64,000 nt of DNA from Schistosoma mansoni (taxonomy: Eukaryota > Platyhelminthes > Trematoda > Strigeidida > Schistosomatidae): positions 10,130,017-10,194,016 of the forward strand of contig NC_031496.1 in NCBI RefSeq assembly GCF_000237925.1, read 5' to 3'. The notes beneath the pieces are model-generated. The model searched no databases. It worked only from the letters and a program-made list of their open reading frames with translations, and was not told where the DNA came from. Positions 45,766 to 58,449 of the stretch are shown in pieces (positions within the stretch are counted from its first letter, which is position 1; every line of letters starts with the position of its first letter). A program made the position numbers and the translations under genes.

Positions 45766-46499
45766 CTCTTAGCGCTAGTCGGATCCTATCGATCAAGTTG
45801 CACTGTGGTCTCTAGCCTAAGTGACTCGAAATCGCGTAGTTTATACCGAGATGTAGAATGACGGTTGGAGGTAATCAACAGAAAACCCTCAAGAGTACTG
45901 CTGACGTGTGTCGAATAGTACAAAACATGTCCAGGATTTTTTGTCGACTGCCTCTAACAATCATCTTACATTTCAACATACTGCACTCGAAATCGAGTTA
46001 CTTAGACTAGTTGCCACAGTGCAACTTGATCGACAGAATTCGACCAGCACTATGAACGACTTGACATATATGACATTCGTCACAATTTAGCGATCAATCA
46101 ATGGTAACTAAATAGAAAGGTTAGTAGGTGTGAGAACAGTTATGAAATCTATAAATTTACTATTTCTAATTACAAATTATGCAAACAATCAACACCATTT
46201 TACAAGCTACCATAATGTGTAACAAAAAATTAGAATTTAATCATTACTAGCCAGTTGAAACCAAGACCTAGTTGCTGATAATAACTAGAATAATTACAGT
46301 ATTGGTATTTACTCTATGATCACCAAAATTAAAACTATGCATAGTTGAACAGTTCCAACTAGAAGTAAAACACTTGTTAATTACTTGATAATCAAAACTA
46401 AGATAAGGAATTGCTCTTTGTTACAATTTTGAATGAAACAAAGAAACAATGTTACTTGTGACAATTTACTATTAGTTTGAATAAACTCTTACAACGGGA
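45766..46499. other. AT-rich stretch, nothing recognised
   Basis: The frame at 45908-46090 is unrecognised. Confidence 0.3.
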
Positions 46500-46865
46500 T
46501 AAATAATGGGAAAGTTGGAAGTATTTTTCGAGGTATTATCATCTGTATTTTTGCTGTTTAATTAGTAGATAACTATATTGTTGCATTTCTATATTCTTCC
46601 TATTGTAAGCTTACAGTGGACCTATTAACTAATGCTGTACGTTTTACTATTTCTTAGTTATCGCTAATTATATACTGTTTGTATCGCTCTCTACTATTTA
46701 CGGTAAAATTTGTTGTGTTGTCCGTCAATTCAAGATTTTATTGTATGCGTTTTAAGTAGTAATTTAATGGAATACAAAAGAGAAATAATCTTCCTTCCGT
46801 CTTCATCTTCTAATTGGCTACTGAATTAGTAGCTAGAGGACCAATAAGTATTAACGTCTTGGGTT
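46500..46865 (+). mobile_element. LTR-like repeat, Gypsy-associated family, diverged partial copy 4
   Basis: It resembles 39100-39440 in order: 'attcttcctattgtaagctt', a 'gtacgttttac' block, and 'ggaccaataagtattaacg' near the end. It is more decayed than copies 1-3. Confidence 0.45.
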
Positions 46866-46879
46866 GTTGTTCATTGGTC

Positions 46880-47790
46880 TTTGTGCTAAGAAAATTACCT
46901 CTGACCGGGAGTCTCCAACCAACTCTGTCCTTGGTTCTTCTTCCAGCTGTGTCAAGCGTTGTTCATGCCTTTTATGTTTGGCTATAATTTTCGTCCCCGT
47001 TTATCTTTTAGTCTACCTCTTTTTCTTTTAACTGGAGGATTCCAAGTTATGGCTTGCCTAGTGATGCAGTTTGATGGTTACCGTAATGTATCCCTTCCAT
47101 CTGCAGTGTCTCTTCCTGATTCCCTCTTCAGCGGCAAGTTGGTTTGTTCCCTCCCACAGTAGGTTGTTGCTGATGGTATACGACCAATGGGTCTGGAGTA
47201 TCTTGCGTAGACAGCTGTTCGATGGTAGTTGTCGTAGTGCTTGAAGTTTCAACTCCGTACAATAGAGCTGTTCAGACGTTAGTGTTAAAAATTCTGACTA
47301 TATTGCTGACAGTTGACTTGAGTTCCACATGTCACTCACTTGTAAGAGTACTGTCATCGCTCTGTCATTCCTTGTCTTCATTTCTGCTCTAGAACCCTTT
47401 TGTTTATCAATAATACTGACCAGGTACGTGAAAGTTTCCACATTTTCCAGTCCACCATAATGCCGAAAGAGGATCTATAAGGTTCTCTTACACACGTTGT
47501 CAAATAATTTCTCATAGTCAAGAAAGTTGATGTATAGTGATGAGTTTCATTCAATTGACTGTTTAAAAATAATACGTAGTGGTGCGATTTGGTCCATGCA
47601 CGATCGATCCTTACGGAAACCAGCCTGTTGATCTCGAAGTTGGGCATCTACTGAATCTTTCATCCGGTTCAACATTACTCAGTTGCAAACTTTCCCTAGT
47701 ACTGACAGTAGTGTGATGCCTCTGTTCTTACAATTGTTGAGATTACCTTTCTTTGGCTTCTTGATGAGGTATCCTTCTTTCAAAATTTAA
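46880..47790 (-). pseudogene. RTE-clade reverse transcriptase remnant, reversed
   Basis: Minus-strand frames give 'IKKPKKGNLNNCKN', 'RDQQAGFRKDRSCMDQIAPL' and 'SLYINFLDYEKLFDN', the RTE reverse transcriptase core. After an internal deletion, 'ENVETFTYLVSI' and the C-terminal 'LLWEGTNQL' region follow. Stops and frameshifts are many. No TAAG tail is seen at the left edge. The frames at 47058-47252 and 47378-47647 (-) are pieces of it. Confidence 0.82.
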
Positions 47791-48012
47791 AGTTTGGTTA
47801 CAATTGTAGGAAGTGAAAAACAACTGGTCAATCAATTGACGACTTTTAGTTTCATTGTTCATTTATCTGTTCTGTTACGTGAAAAGCAGCTCATACATAT
47901 GATTTTGGTTAAATTGTATTTACATACATGATATTTTGAAGTCCCCAAATATACTCAGTAAGTAGGTCAGAGTTGCTTTTACATTTAGTTCGGACTAGAC
48001 AGTCCTTCTGTG

Positions 48013-48212
48013 NNNNNNNNNNNNNNNNNNNNNNNNNNNNNNNNNNNNNNNNNNNNNNNNNNNNNNNNNNNNNNNNNNNNNNNNNNNNNNNNNNNNNNNN
48101 NNNNNNNNNNNNNNNNNNNNNNNNNNNNNNNNNNNNNNNNNNNNNNNNNNNNNNNNNNNNNNNNNNNNNNNNNNNNNNNNNNNNNNNNNNNNNNNNNNNN
48201 NNNNNNNNNNNN
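48013..48212. other. Assembly gap, 200 N
   Basis: Exactly 200 undetermined bases, a common placeholder for a gap of unknown size. It lies 2.0 kb downstream of the last visible SART1 exon in transcript direction, and the missing terminal exon may be inside it. Confidence 0.97.
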
Positions 48213-48564
48213 CTGCTAGCCACTATCCATCTCTGCTTACCATGCTTGTGAATTGAGGTTATATCGAGGCAATACAGTATGAACATATGTCAATTAGAGA
48301 CTGACCAGTTGCAGTCCTAACACATCGATGGGAAGATTCAAACAAACAATACTAAATGAATTTAAATACAAACTTGGATTAGAAAATCAATCAATTCTAT
48401 ACTAGAATTCCTCTTAAGCTATAGCCCAGAAAGCTATAACAAAATAAATCACTTTACAATGGCTCAGAAGCAATAAAAAACCTTCAACATTTTCAACAGT
48501 GAGAAAAAATAAAATCTATTATTTAAAGTTTCACATTACAGGCTAAATATAATTAGATATCAAT

Positions 48565-48722
48565 TAAAAACCAGGGAGCATTGAACAACTATTTCGTCCT
48601 AGTATGTAACTACTCCTCAGAAGTATCCATCTGCAACTACACCAAGGATTGAACTAGAGGCCTCCAAGCCCCTAGACAAGCGCTCAAACTTAAGAAAATT
48701 GAGCTGACATCCAATTATATGC
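48565..48722 (-). repeat. tRNA-derived SINE with decayed hammerhead
   Basis: On the minus strand: 'gatgtcagctcaattttctt' with A-box relic, a weak B box ('tagttcaatcctt'), then 'gaggagtagttacatac', 'taggacgaaatag' and 'ttcaatgctccctgg'. The order matches the SINE family, but stems I and II are lost. Confidence 0.6.
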
Positions 48723-50237
48723 AAGTATTGCATGACCCATTATCCATTGCCATTATTAATATGCGACTGACGACCGACATGGTTGAAATCTAATGCTCAT
48801 TGCTTCTTACTAGAACTCTAGAGATTGCCTCTTGAATTTAGTCCCTAGCCACAAAATAATGGTTGTTGAATTTGAAGTTATCTTTGTAAACATCCTTGTT
48901 TATGACTATCTATAAACAGCTTTTCTTCAAAGAGGTAAACTTTGTGGAAAAGTAGTCGCTTTGCTAGTCTTAATGTTTACAAAACTCCTGTCCTTGAAAG
49001 CTAATTATTCTCTAGTTTTTAGCATAAAACGATAAGAAATTTAAGCATTTTCGACTGTTTCATATTTTAAGTGAAGTGGATGGTTCACACCCTTGCTATA
49101 ACAACAATACGTTATGAAGGTCTACTGAAATCTAATACTAATACGAAGTTGAGAAAAATGCTATGATTCCTGGCTCAGATTGTACAGTTGCATGAGTCAA
49201 CTGAAACAATCACATTGTGATTAATTATTCATCAGTCGACATATTACCCCCTCGTATCAAATCTTTTAGTGTTAGGACAATCGCTAATCCAACTAGTTTC
49301 TGAATTTTTCATCGTTTGACTATTTGAGGACAAGCTTTATCTTCAACAACTAATTTTGTATCTATATTCCAAGGTTATATAAACAGTACAAAACCAGTAA
49401 AACTGTTTGCATAGTGACCTTTTCTAGAAACACTAAAAAGTCTCTCGTAAATTTCTTTCTTAATGTCCAGGGATCGTTGGGTATCTTTAGTGTATTTGTG
49501 CAATAAAGAAACATGTATGTAGTAATATACCATTATATCTCAACTATTTTAATATTTGGTTCGCTTTATAAAATTACACTTAACCAACTTGCGAATTCAA
49601 ATGACGCAAATTTTTAATTTTTCGTGAGGAGCAATGAGTAAGGGATTCTTACTAAAATTTGAATCTGAAAATAGATTCGTCAACAAGTACAACTTAATTC
49701 CGTAAGTTGAAATGGTAAAAACAAAATAGCAGTCGGACAAACTGGAATATTTGTTTCTTCTTTATGTAGCTGAGTGCACAAAAATGCTCAAAACCAAATC
49801 AGTGGACGAAAGTCCATAATATTATTAACTGATTTACTATCTCTATCTAGTATCTGATTTGTATTAGGGCTGTGATACCTTTAAGTCATAGGCTCAGGGG
49901 ACGATCCACTGAGAAAACCACTTACTTAGCCCTAAAAATATGAGGAGAATCCCAGCCCACACATATATATACGGATATTTATGAATAATCACGAATAAAA
50001 TGTTCTACTCGTTCTGACTTATTGGTCCTATAAACGATATTTGCAATCAATCTATTATAAAAGTACTAGCTTTGCAAGCAATAGATATGAATCAGATTCG
50101 AATCTGTCTAGCACAATTTGATGAGTCAAATAGTATGACTGGTCTTGGTGTAAAAAGCATCGCTTTAAATCGAATAGTAACATGTCTGTAGTTGATAAAC
50201 ACGTTAGTTTAAATTAATAATTAATCCAGAAACTTAC
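48723..50237. other. 3' part of the SART1 locus; terminal exon not found
   Basis: I searched the minus strand here for the conserved C-terminal 'PY(I/V)VLSG'-type end of SART1 and found no match. Otherwise AT-rich and featureless. Confidence 0.4.
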
Positions 50238-53200
50238 AAATTCTTCATTGATTTTTTTCATACGTTTCTGTGTTTTATTCTTACCGGAACCCTTTCCATG
50301 AAATTTATGACTTAATTGACGAAAAGCTTCTTTAGCACTTAAATCACGTCCTAGCTCATCAACATATTCTAATTTAATATCCGGTTTATATTGCGTTAAC
50401 TCTTTAAAATCTGATAATGGACCAGAGTAACGATCGCGTTTGTAAAATTTCGCATCAATATCATCATAGCGTATATCTTCTTGGACAAAGTGTTTAGCCA
50501 TTAAATTGACCATAGTTCCTGAACCAGTCTAGAAAAACAAAGACAAATGAAATGGGTACAGATAACATAAATGGTTATCTTAAACAGTAAATAGAGAGTT
50601 CAATACTGTTTCGAATATAATATTATGATCAAGAATGAAGAATTCTCATCGATAAAAGTGAAAGAAGTTAACTCACTCGTTTCTCTTTCTCTTTATCAAT
50701 ATAACCTTTTTTCTCAGCCAACCGAATGGCTGAAAATACCCCTGCATCCAGACGTGGTTCATCATCTAAAACTCCGTGTATATCACTATTTTCTACTTTA
50801 AAATGTTCCTGTCCAGACTTTTTGACTGTTGGTTTCGATACAGTTCGAGTTGAACTCCCAAGAATATCATTACCGACGGTATGCCATCGATCACCTAGAA
50901 ATAAAGGAAATAAATCTGTTATTCCTGTCTCTATCTTAATTGAGCGCTACTTAAGAAAAAATACCAAATGACAACATAGAAGCAACACCATAGAGAGAAA
51001 TAAACTGTCGGTCAGAAATTTAAGACGTGTAACCTGGTACATATATACATCAGTTCACGTTATCACAGAACATTAGCACATCGAAATGAAACTCATAAGA
51101 TAGATAGAAAAATAGAGTGAAATGATACAGCAGCAATGGTACTGAGAAAGACTAAGTGTTGAGGGTAAATTTCGAAAAGACGGAGTAGCAAGGTATGTAC
51201 GAAGAGGTACTTGAATTAAAGATAGACAGTGAGAAAAAGAGTGGATGTATCTGTACCATTGTAAACGATTGAGTCATTTCATCCAAAGTCTGTAACAAAT
51301 GGTTACAACAGATGCGCGGACCCGAAACAGGTAGTATGAACTTACTACACATCAAACAGTCAATAGCCTAATGGACTTACGCCACATCTTGGTTTGGCCA
51401 CCCCTTAGCTTTCTTTCAGCCTACCTCCTACACCAGCGAATATCACGCACCGAGGTAGGCGGTTGCAGGGTATAGGTAATATATATCCCAATTACTGTAA
51501 TCGATGGATATCCAGTGCCCCGTCAATCGATATGCTACCTTTACCTAGTACCCTACCTCTTAACATCGCGTAATCAGTGGTCTCAACATACGTGAGCAAT
51601 TATTCGAAGGCATTTATGATCGAATACTAGTGAGCTACGAACATCCTGCACTTTCAAAGGCCACATTTCATAATTATAGGGCAGAAGAGAGTGAACTACT
51701 GAAGCTGGTAGACTGATACCTCCCCCAGACCACAAGTGACGCAAGTTGGCAAAAACCAAACAAGTCTTCTGCATCCATACCAACGTTTCATCAGACACCA
51801 ACTTACTAGAACTCCTAAAATAAGTGAAGTGGTCGACGTACTCAACTACTTTACCCTCTATCATTAGCTCAGAGTTGACGCAGATCAGTCCTGAGGCACC
51901 ACTTTGAATTTAGCGGGGGAGAATTGCATTTCAAATATCGTCCAAGGCCGTCAAAAACTGTATTCTGTCGGCATCTTCAACAAATAGAACTAGGTTATCG
52001 GGATATGTTAAGATAACAAGTAAATCTCTCGACATAAGATTGCTTTCTGAAAAAAATGAGGGCAGCGTTATCTCTGAAGAGACAAACTGTAGTCTACTCT
52101 CTATTGTTTTATTTGATCACGCTTCTTTTCCAATGACTGATACGTGAACTTATGATGCGATAGAAGAGTGGTATTCATTAAGGGTAAATTAGAACGCTTT
52201 GAAATTACCGTTGTTGTGTGAGGAGCTACTTGAACTGGATTATATGCACTGTGCGATTGAACTATGCTAGAGGAATGTAACTTAGGTTGAAGATTGTATC
52301 CAAAAAAATGACCGAACCTTACCTTGATTAAACATTTCTGACAATACAGTCAGTCTGATCCGAACTTTCTGCCGAATTATTTTGTCAGAAAAGCGATAGT
52401 AAGTTAACAACAGTTGTGATAAACCCGAATACTTAAATTCATCAACATCTAATACCCTTCTGCACTTACAATCCTTATATTGATGGTCAACTAACAAGCA
52501 CAGGGGTATATACTAGGCTTTGAGCCCCATTTTCTTAGTGAGAGCTAGTGATACTACTCGACTAATAAGACCAAAGTGGGTGAAAATGTTCAAACCTGAG
52601 TCCTACTGATTGATAGCTGAGTGCTTCAACCACTAGGCCACTCTAGTGCTACTTGGTAAATATGCTACAGAAGTATCGAAGTTTACCCATTCGTTTACGC
52701 TGAACTGATAAACATTTTGAAAATACTTAAATCAAATATGCGGAAGAAACGCTATTTTTGGAATAAACATTCACAAATGGAGTGGGAAATAGAAACTCAC
52801 TTGATGCCTCCAACTTTGTATCGTCATAATTTGTGTCATAATCTTCACTTTTCATACGATAACTACCTTCTGAATCATAATCCAGTTTTCGTTCTTTTTC
52901 ATCTTCTTCTTCCTCTTTATACGGCAATCTTGTAGGTGATGAACTCGTATCATCATCATCATTAGTACCAACTGCCCCGCCATTATTCTGTAATCTAGAT
53001 TGGTTTTGTAAGAATTGATTGTAACGAGTATTTCTTTTCATACTTTCTTGAAAACCAATACCAATCGACTTATAAAATTCTGCAGTAGAGTCGAACACAA
53101 CATTGTCTTTCTTGCTATTATTTGTCGATGTATCAGACACAAGTGACTGTGACACGGATTCGGATGAATGAGTAGCTATGTTTTTTGCTAAGAGTTGTGA

Positions 53201-56200
53201 TGTAATCTTTTGAATGCAAAAAATATGGTGAGAAGAGAATCAATCTTATCTCACTTTATATGAAGCAATAATTAAAAAATAGTTTTTTAAATAGGCACAG
53301 AAATTATTTAAGTGATGTCATAGCTTAACAATGGATCTTATCAATCGTGTATAACCATGATCATACTAATTTTTAACTGTAATGTAACTCAGAAGCACTG
53401 TAAAAGTCAATATACTTGACATACGTTTGGACACTAGTAGTTTGTATTTCTCCTAATTTCTTAAGTCCCATTTATTCATTTTAATATTATACAATCTTTA
53501 TATTTCACGAAAACGCTGTTATGAAAAAAAATTGACGTACTTCTTCCGGTTTAGAAACAACCCGTGACTTCGATTGCATCACTCGCCCAATAGTTTTCTC
53601 TAATTCACTTCTCAATTCATCTGGTTCGTCGATATGATCTGCTGCTGACCAATATTCTTCGTAACTATCTGAATATGGGAGAAAAAGAAAGTATGTAAAT
53701 ACATTTCATATAACCGATTATTTTATAGCGATCAACAAATTTTATGTAGTTTATATTGTGACAACTTGAAACCTAGCATCAGACAGTCATAATACATATA
53801 AAGTTTCACTTGCGTAGTATCAACATGAGTTTGCAAGCCGACAAATAGCTAACTCATTCACTTCCAAAACGATAAAAATTATTTGAGAATAACAACCTTT
53901 CCCAAACTTTTAAGTTACTTACAGAAGCTTCGGCTTTTTCTTCAGTGCTTTTTTGGAGTCGTTTCTTTCGTCCATTATATTGTATGTAAACGACATATTA
54001 GTGTATGATTTGGGATTTTCCCTCACAACGGTTGTTATTCTACAATTTTAGTTCTTTTGTCTAAAAGGGAAGCTGTTAGCACTTATAATGCACATGATTG
54101 CCATACCACTGGGTTATGTTACCTTTCACACTTGTATGATCAAACTTCGTATAACTCAACTGTTTCCACTAATTGAAAACCGAAGCCATCACTCATTTTC
54201 TGACACAGAAGATAAAAAGGTTAGAGCAAGGGACAATAACAAATTTTTACATAAACAGTCATCAGCCTAGCCTTTCTATAAGTGGAGATTTAAATTTTTA
54301 TCATTGTAAAACCACTTGCCCAAAAGTCTATTAAATGAATGGTGTTATGATTCGGAATTTTCAAATTATACTCTGCTATAAAAGTTGGTTAAATTCAAGA
54401 TAATAGTAAAATCCTAAGTGAAGAAATATTTTCAGTACATAGCTGTGAAATAAGTGTTGGTTTCGCAGTTACAGTTACATGGTAATAGTCGCTTCGATTT
54501 TTAGTTTAATTTTTATGAGATATTACAGGCTATCAAACGTTATGAATATTTGTATATTGACTATATATGTTACAAAGTGTAGACTTTAGATTGCTCAGTT
54601 AGTTAAATTGATCTAAAATCATAACGGTGCTAAAATTCATCAATTAAAAAGTAACATTTAGTATGAAATGCTATTTAAATGTACTTATTAAACTATTAAG
54701 GTAACAAAACAGCAAAACATATAATACCTTTGACATCTATTATTTGTGCAGAAAATTCTTCAGCAGAAAATGTGTCATTTGCAGATGGGATGTTACTATT
54801 TAAGCGACTTTCTCTAACTGTTGAACGGCTTCCTAAATCAGAAGAGCTTAATTGTTCCGGCAATTCACTCAAAAGTTCATCAGCAGTCAGTGCTTGACGA
54901 ATAGTTTTGATACGACGTTTACGCTTTTTAAATTTCGCAGCCATTTCTTCCGAACTGTAGTACTCAGAAGCTATACGAAGCTCAGTATCAGGTAATGATT
55001 GCTGAAATTGGAGTAAAATAATTTATTAGCAAACAATCAAACATTTACGATAAGTTGGTGGTGCATCCAAATAAACACGGTAATAATATGTTAAATATGG
55101 GAACAATTTATTAGTAAGTGCATGCATCTTGAATATATAAATTACTTACTCTTCCTTCTTTCAGTTCAGCTTGTAGTTGTTTCAATAAACGTTCATCCTC
55201 TGTATTATAAGAGCCATCAGAATTAATAACAAAGTGGTCCTTCTTAATGCCATTAATCTCTGAATCATACTTGCTAAGGACAGCTTTAGAACGTAGACCA
55301 AGAAGTACATCCTCATCAACTTCATCTTCGATTCCAGCCAAACCGGCAGTCTTTCTTATATTTTCTCTATTGACATCAGCTTTTTCATCATCAATTATAT
55401 TTACATTCACTAAAACATCTTCAGATTCATCCAAAACACCTGAGTCAAAAGGTAAAAATTACAATCTGGAATTTACGATCGCTACACAGATGATTAAAAT
55501 AATGACACGGCGAGGTTAACACTTATGGGGATTGAAACATTTCGAATGACTCACAGTAGAAATAACTTCAGAACCTTCAGATCACCACATACGATGAATT
55601 AAAATTGTGGTTGTTTATGAAGAATATTTTTACATGGTACTCATTCTTCAAGAAAAACACGATAGAAGTCAGTAAAATATCCTACGCCCGTAATATAGTA
55701 TAGATTTCAACTATTTGCGAAATATTTACATTGATCAATACGAAGTGAACTATTATGGAACTCCAGGATGGTAAATAAAATAGGCAGAAGTCACTTGTAA
55801 CACTAATCTGAATCACAACTTATCTAAAGTTGATTAAGACTTAAAAAATCGCAGCAAAAAGTATATTAGCAATAAAACAAAGTGGAACACAAGTTTTCGT
55901 AAAATATATTTACCACAGGTGATGTACCAAACTACATACTCAAGAAGCTCTTCAAAATCATCAGATTAAGTTTTCCGGGATTCGGTTGATGGTGCCTTTG
56001 AATCATGTACCGGAACCACCAAGAAAGCAGTCGTGAAGCTAGACAATATGTTCTAGATGAGGCGAACTAGTTAGGAGTGTTATATGTATGCAGCGACTGG
56101 GATAGTTTAGTCATATATTAGGCATAATAAGTTATTACTTACGGTAATACACGGTACTTATTAGACCGAAATAAAGGATGTCAACAGATCATTTCTTATC

Positions 56201-58110
56201 TTTAAACCAACGCTCACCATAAATGATATCCGTCAGTATATATTGAAACTGCTTCTGCTTTGTTAAGGTCATATGAATATTTTTGTGCCAATCAACACTT
56301 ACAGTACTTTAAAGACTCGCTAGCTTCCTGAAATCTTAGTTCGAATGTTAGTGTTTCTAAAATCGCTCATAAGCTCGAATGAATATATCGAATTAGTAAG
56401 AAAGTTGTGCATAAATCAAGCCCGAATCCTCAGCCCGTTTTTAACCTGTGGCCCCCTAAGAAAACCACCTGCTTCAGTTTGGGCACCTGAACAGTATCAC
56501 AACCCTCACACAAATCAAATGAGATTTGTGCAGCGCATATGTATCTGATGCTTCCTTGTACCAATATTTATGTGTATAAATAAATAAAAAATAAACCTAT
56601 CTTGTATAAGTACTTCAGAAACAAAATAAATTACGCCGCAGGTTATTTTGGAATGGTGAGTTTCGTTCAGCTATTTTACATCGAGTCTAAATCTTACAGG
56701 CATGGACAGGCAGTTAACATCAGAGAGAGAGCTGTTTTTTAAGGGTGTTACTGTTAGTAACATTAGATGGACTGAAAGTACGTGTTGTCTAACAAGTTCA
56801 CTGAAAATGTTTGGGTTTTCAGCTGTCTCCTGGAAATAATATTGTATCGGAACATTTCCAGCTACCAGATCTCCAGATGACTAATAGTAGCTAACTCAAT
56901 AAGTACACGTTTATGTTTGAGCTACACTACGTGTGAAAGTGACATCACTGAACTGTTCAAACGAAGTAAATAGAATGGGTCTTGAACTTGCAGTCTCCTG
57001 ACTGGAAGTTAAGTGAATTTCAAAACATCATTTAGGGCGATTACTATATTCGAAGGCTAAGAACAAACTAATACTTAAACTGAAATCTGCGTCAAGCTTA
57101 AACCGGTAGTGAATGCGTTAAACGAAAACTACTACGGTGACCGATTCACAAGTTATTATACAGATTCGCATTGTAAAAAAGCAAAAGGCGACAAACAGTA
57201 ATGAAAAGCCGATAACTAAATATCACAATAACTTAATATATACATCGGATATCTGAATGTCATTTGAAATCATACAAATAAATATACTTGAGCCCAAAAT
57301 TTTTACATGTAAAAGACTGTAGAAACCAAAACATTTGCAAACAAACCTGAGTCTTTAATCGTCAGGATAACTGATTGACCGTCAACAAAACGAGATGAAC
57401 TATGTTCGACGCGAAGACCAGCCAAATCATTGGGTTTGTACTTTTTATCATTTTGAATCAACCTTGACTCTACAAACTCAGAAACAGCCAACTGATCGTC
57501 AATCTCAGATAACAGCTTAGCCTAAAAACGTAATCAACATGAGCAAAGTTTCCATAATACTTACTCTTTCTTCGGCTTGTTTCTGAATTCGTTCTTTCTC
57601 ACGCATTTTCTCAACCCATGATTGAACATCCGATTCACATGCAGAGGGAGCGGAGAGTTTTTCCTGCCCGATTTTATCTAATAGTGATCTTTTTTCTTTA
57701 AGGACATTTAGCTTTTCCTTGATTGCTTCTGATTCCCTTATTTTTCTGATATCTTTAGCCGGTGCATGGACGTAGCAATCGGCTTGGTTATCAAATGCTC
57801 GTTCTGATTTTGTAGTATCATCAGTATCCAGAGGGGCAAGACCCAGCTTAGCTCTCAAAGCACTAAAAGCGTATATTAGTTTACCCTATATTTACTTTGT
57901 TTCCGCAATTGAGAGAGAAATATCAACACCAGTGCCTCCAACTAAGCATAAGTTGTAAAAGGTTATACAAGTTTACTTACTATCACTAGGTGATTGATCA
58001 TCTCGACTAGTAGCAGTCCTATCAGAAATCTGGTCCAGAGGAGAACGAGACCTATCACGATTCTTGTGACGATGTTTTTTGTGAGATCGATGAGGGGACC
58101 CCCGAGTCAT
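50238..58110 (-). CDS. SART1: SART1/SNU66 homologue, U4/U6.U5 tri-snRNP protein; last exon missing
   Basis: Nine minus-strand exons: 58110-57977, 57862-57565, 57521-57347, 55439-55150, 55001-54728, 53668-53541, 53206-52801, 50894-50677, 50528-50238. They give 738 codons with consistent GT-AG phases. SART1 recruits the tri-snRNP to the pre-spliceosome in the nucleus. Seen: an N-terminal basic run '[17 protein letters not shown]' (residues 7-23), 'LRAKLGL' at 47-53, a Lys/Glu coiled-coil-like stretch to 144, 'EDVLVNVN' at 209-216, the '[13 protein letters not shown]' basic segment near 320, '[10 protein letters not shown]' in exon 7, and the family hallmark '[18 protein letters not shown]' at 707-724. 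Human SART1 has ~800 residues; some 35-60 C-terminal residues after the final GTAAGT donor (50237) are absent. Intron 1 is 114 nt and intron 2 is 43 nt; others reach 1.9 kb, and intron 7 holds a non-LTR retroelement. The exon 1 donor was chosen by frame: the nearer GTAAGT at 57980 would shift the reading. Confidence 0.93.
51355..52085 (-). pseudogene. Non-LTR retrotransposon 3' part inside a SART1 intron
   Basis: The minus strand encodes the end of a reverse transcriptase: '[18 protein letters not shown]' (a decayed YADD region), '[19 protein letters not shown]', '[18 protein letters not shown]' and '[17 protein letters not shown]' (frame 51583-51864). The element's 3' tail contains 'ctacctcggtgcgtgatatt' (complement near 51435-51455). 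It lies within SART1 intron 7 (50895-52800) in the same orientation as the gene. It differs from the RTE copies elsewhere in the window. Dead by frame breaks. Confidence 0.83.
52530..52655 (-). repeat. tRNA-like SINE relic, different family
   Basis: On the minus strand: 'tggcctagtggttgaagcac' (A-box-like) and, about 30 bp on, 'caggtttgaac' (B-box-like). No hammerhead core follows. It lies within SART1 intron 7. Confidence 0.5.
55440..57346 (-). other. SART1 intron 3, 1.9 kb
   Basis: Between the donor after codon 202 and the acceptor at 55441-55440. No gene or clear repeat is seen inside. The frame at 56345-56548 is not convincing. Confidence 0.7.
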
Positions 58111-58161
58111 TCTGTGAACCCAATAATGGCGCCCTGACCCACAAGGTCAAATACTCGAGAT

Positions 58162-58365
58162 TTAATGGGGCGGCTTGAAAAACGCACGAATAAATTCACA
58201 TCTCTCTATAAGTTTGACCTGACTTTCGGCCCTTTGTATGTTTGCACTTGACCCTAAGATACGTTGTATTCTATGGAAGTCTCTAAAGTACCGTATGTTA
58301 GAATCTAGATGGGAAAAAGTGAACCGCAACTTAGTAAGCCTGTAGAATGCACTCCTATTCATTGA
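58162..58365 (-). CDS. Small ORF just upstream of SART1, same strand
   Basis: From an ATG at 58365 it encodes 67 residues, rich in Arg, Phe and Ile, without low complexity; the frame continues upstream without a stop to 58434. The stop lies 51 bp before the SART1 ATG. Schistosomes are known to process some closely spaced genes by spliced-leader trans-splicing, and 'ggttcacag' ends 1-2 nt before the SART1 ATG, so a dicistron is conceivable. It may equally be SART1 5' UTR. I do not recognise the protein. Confidence 0.3.
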   Translation of the reverse strand, partial: SMNRSAFYRLTKLRFTFSHLDSNIRYFRDFHRIQRILGSSANIQRAESQVKLIERCEFIRAFFKPPH

Positions 58366-58449
58366 GGCAGAAGGTTGACAGTGATGAGCACTGACACATG
58401 AGTTAAATAAAGGAAATATAGTGGTCAGCGCCAAAGGCTGATAAGGTGG

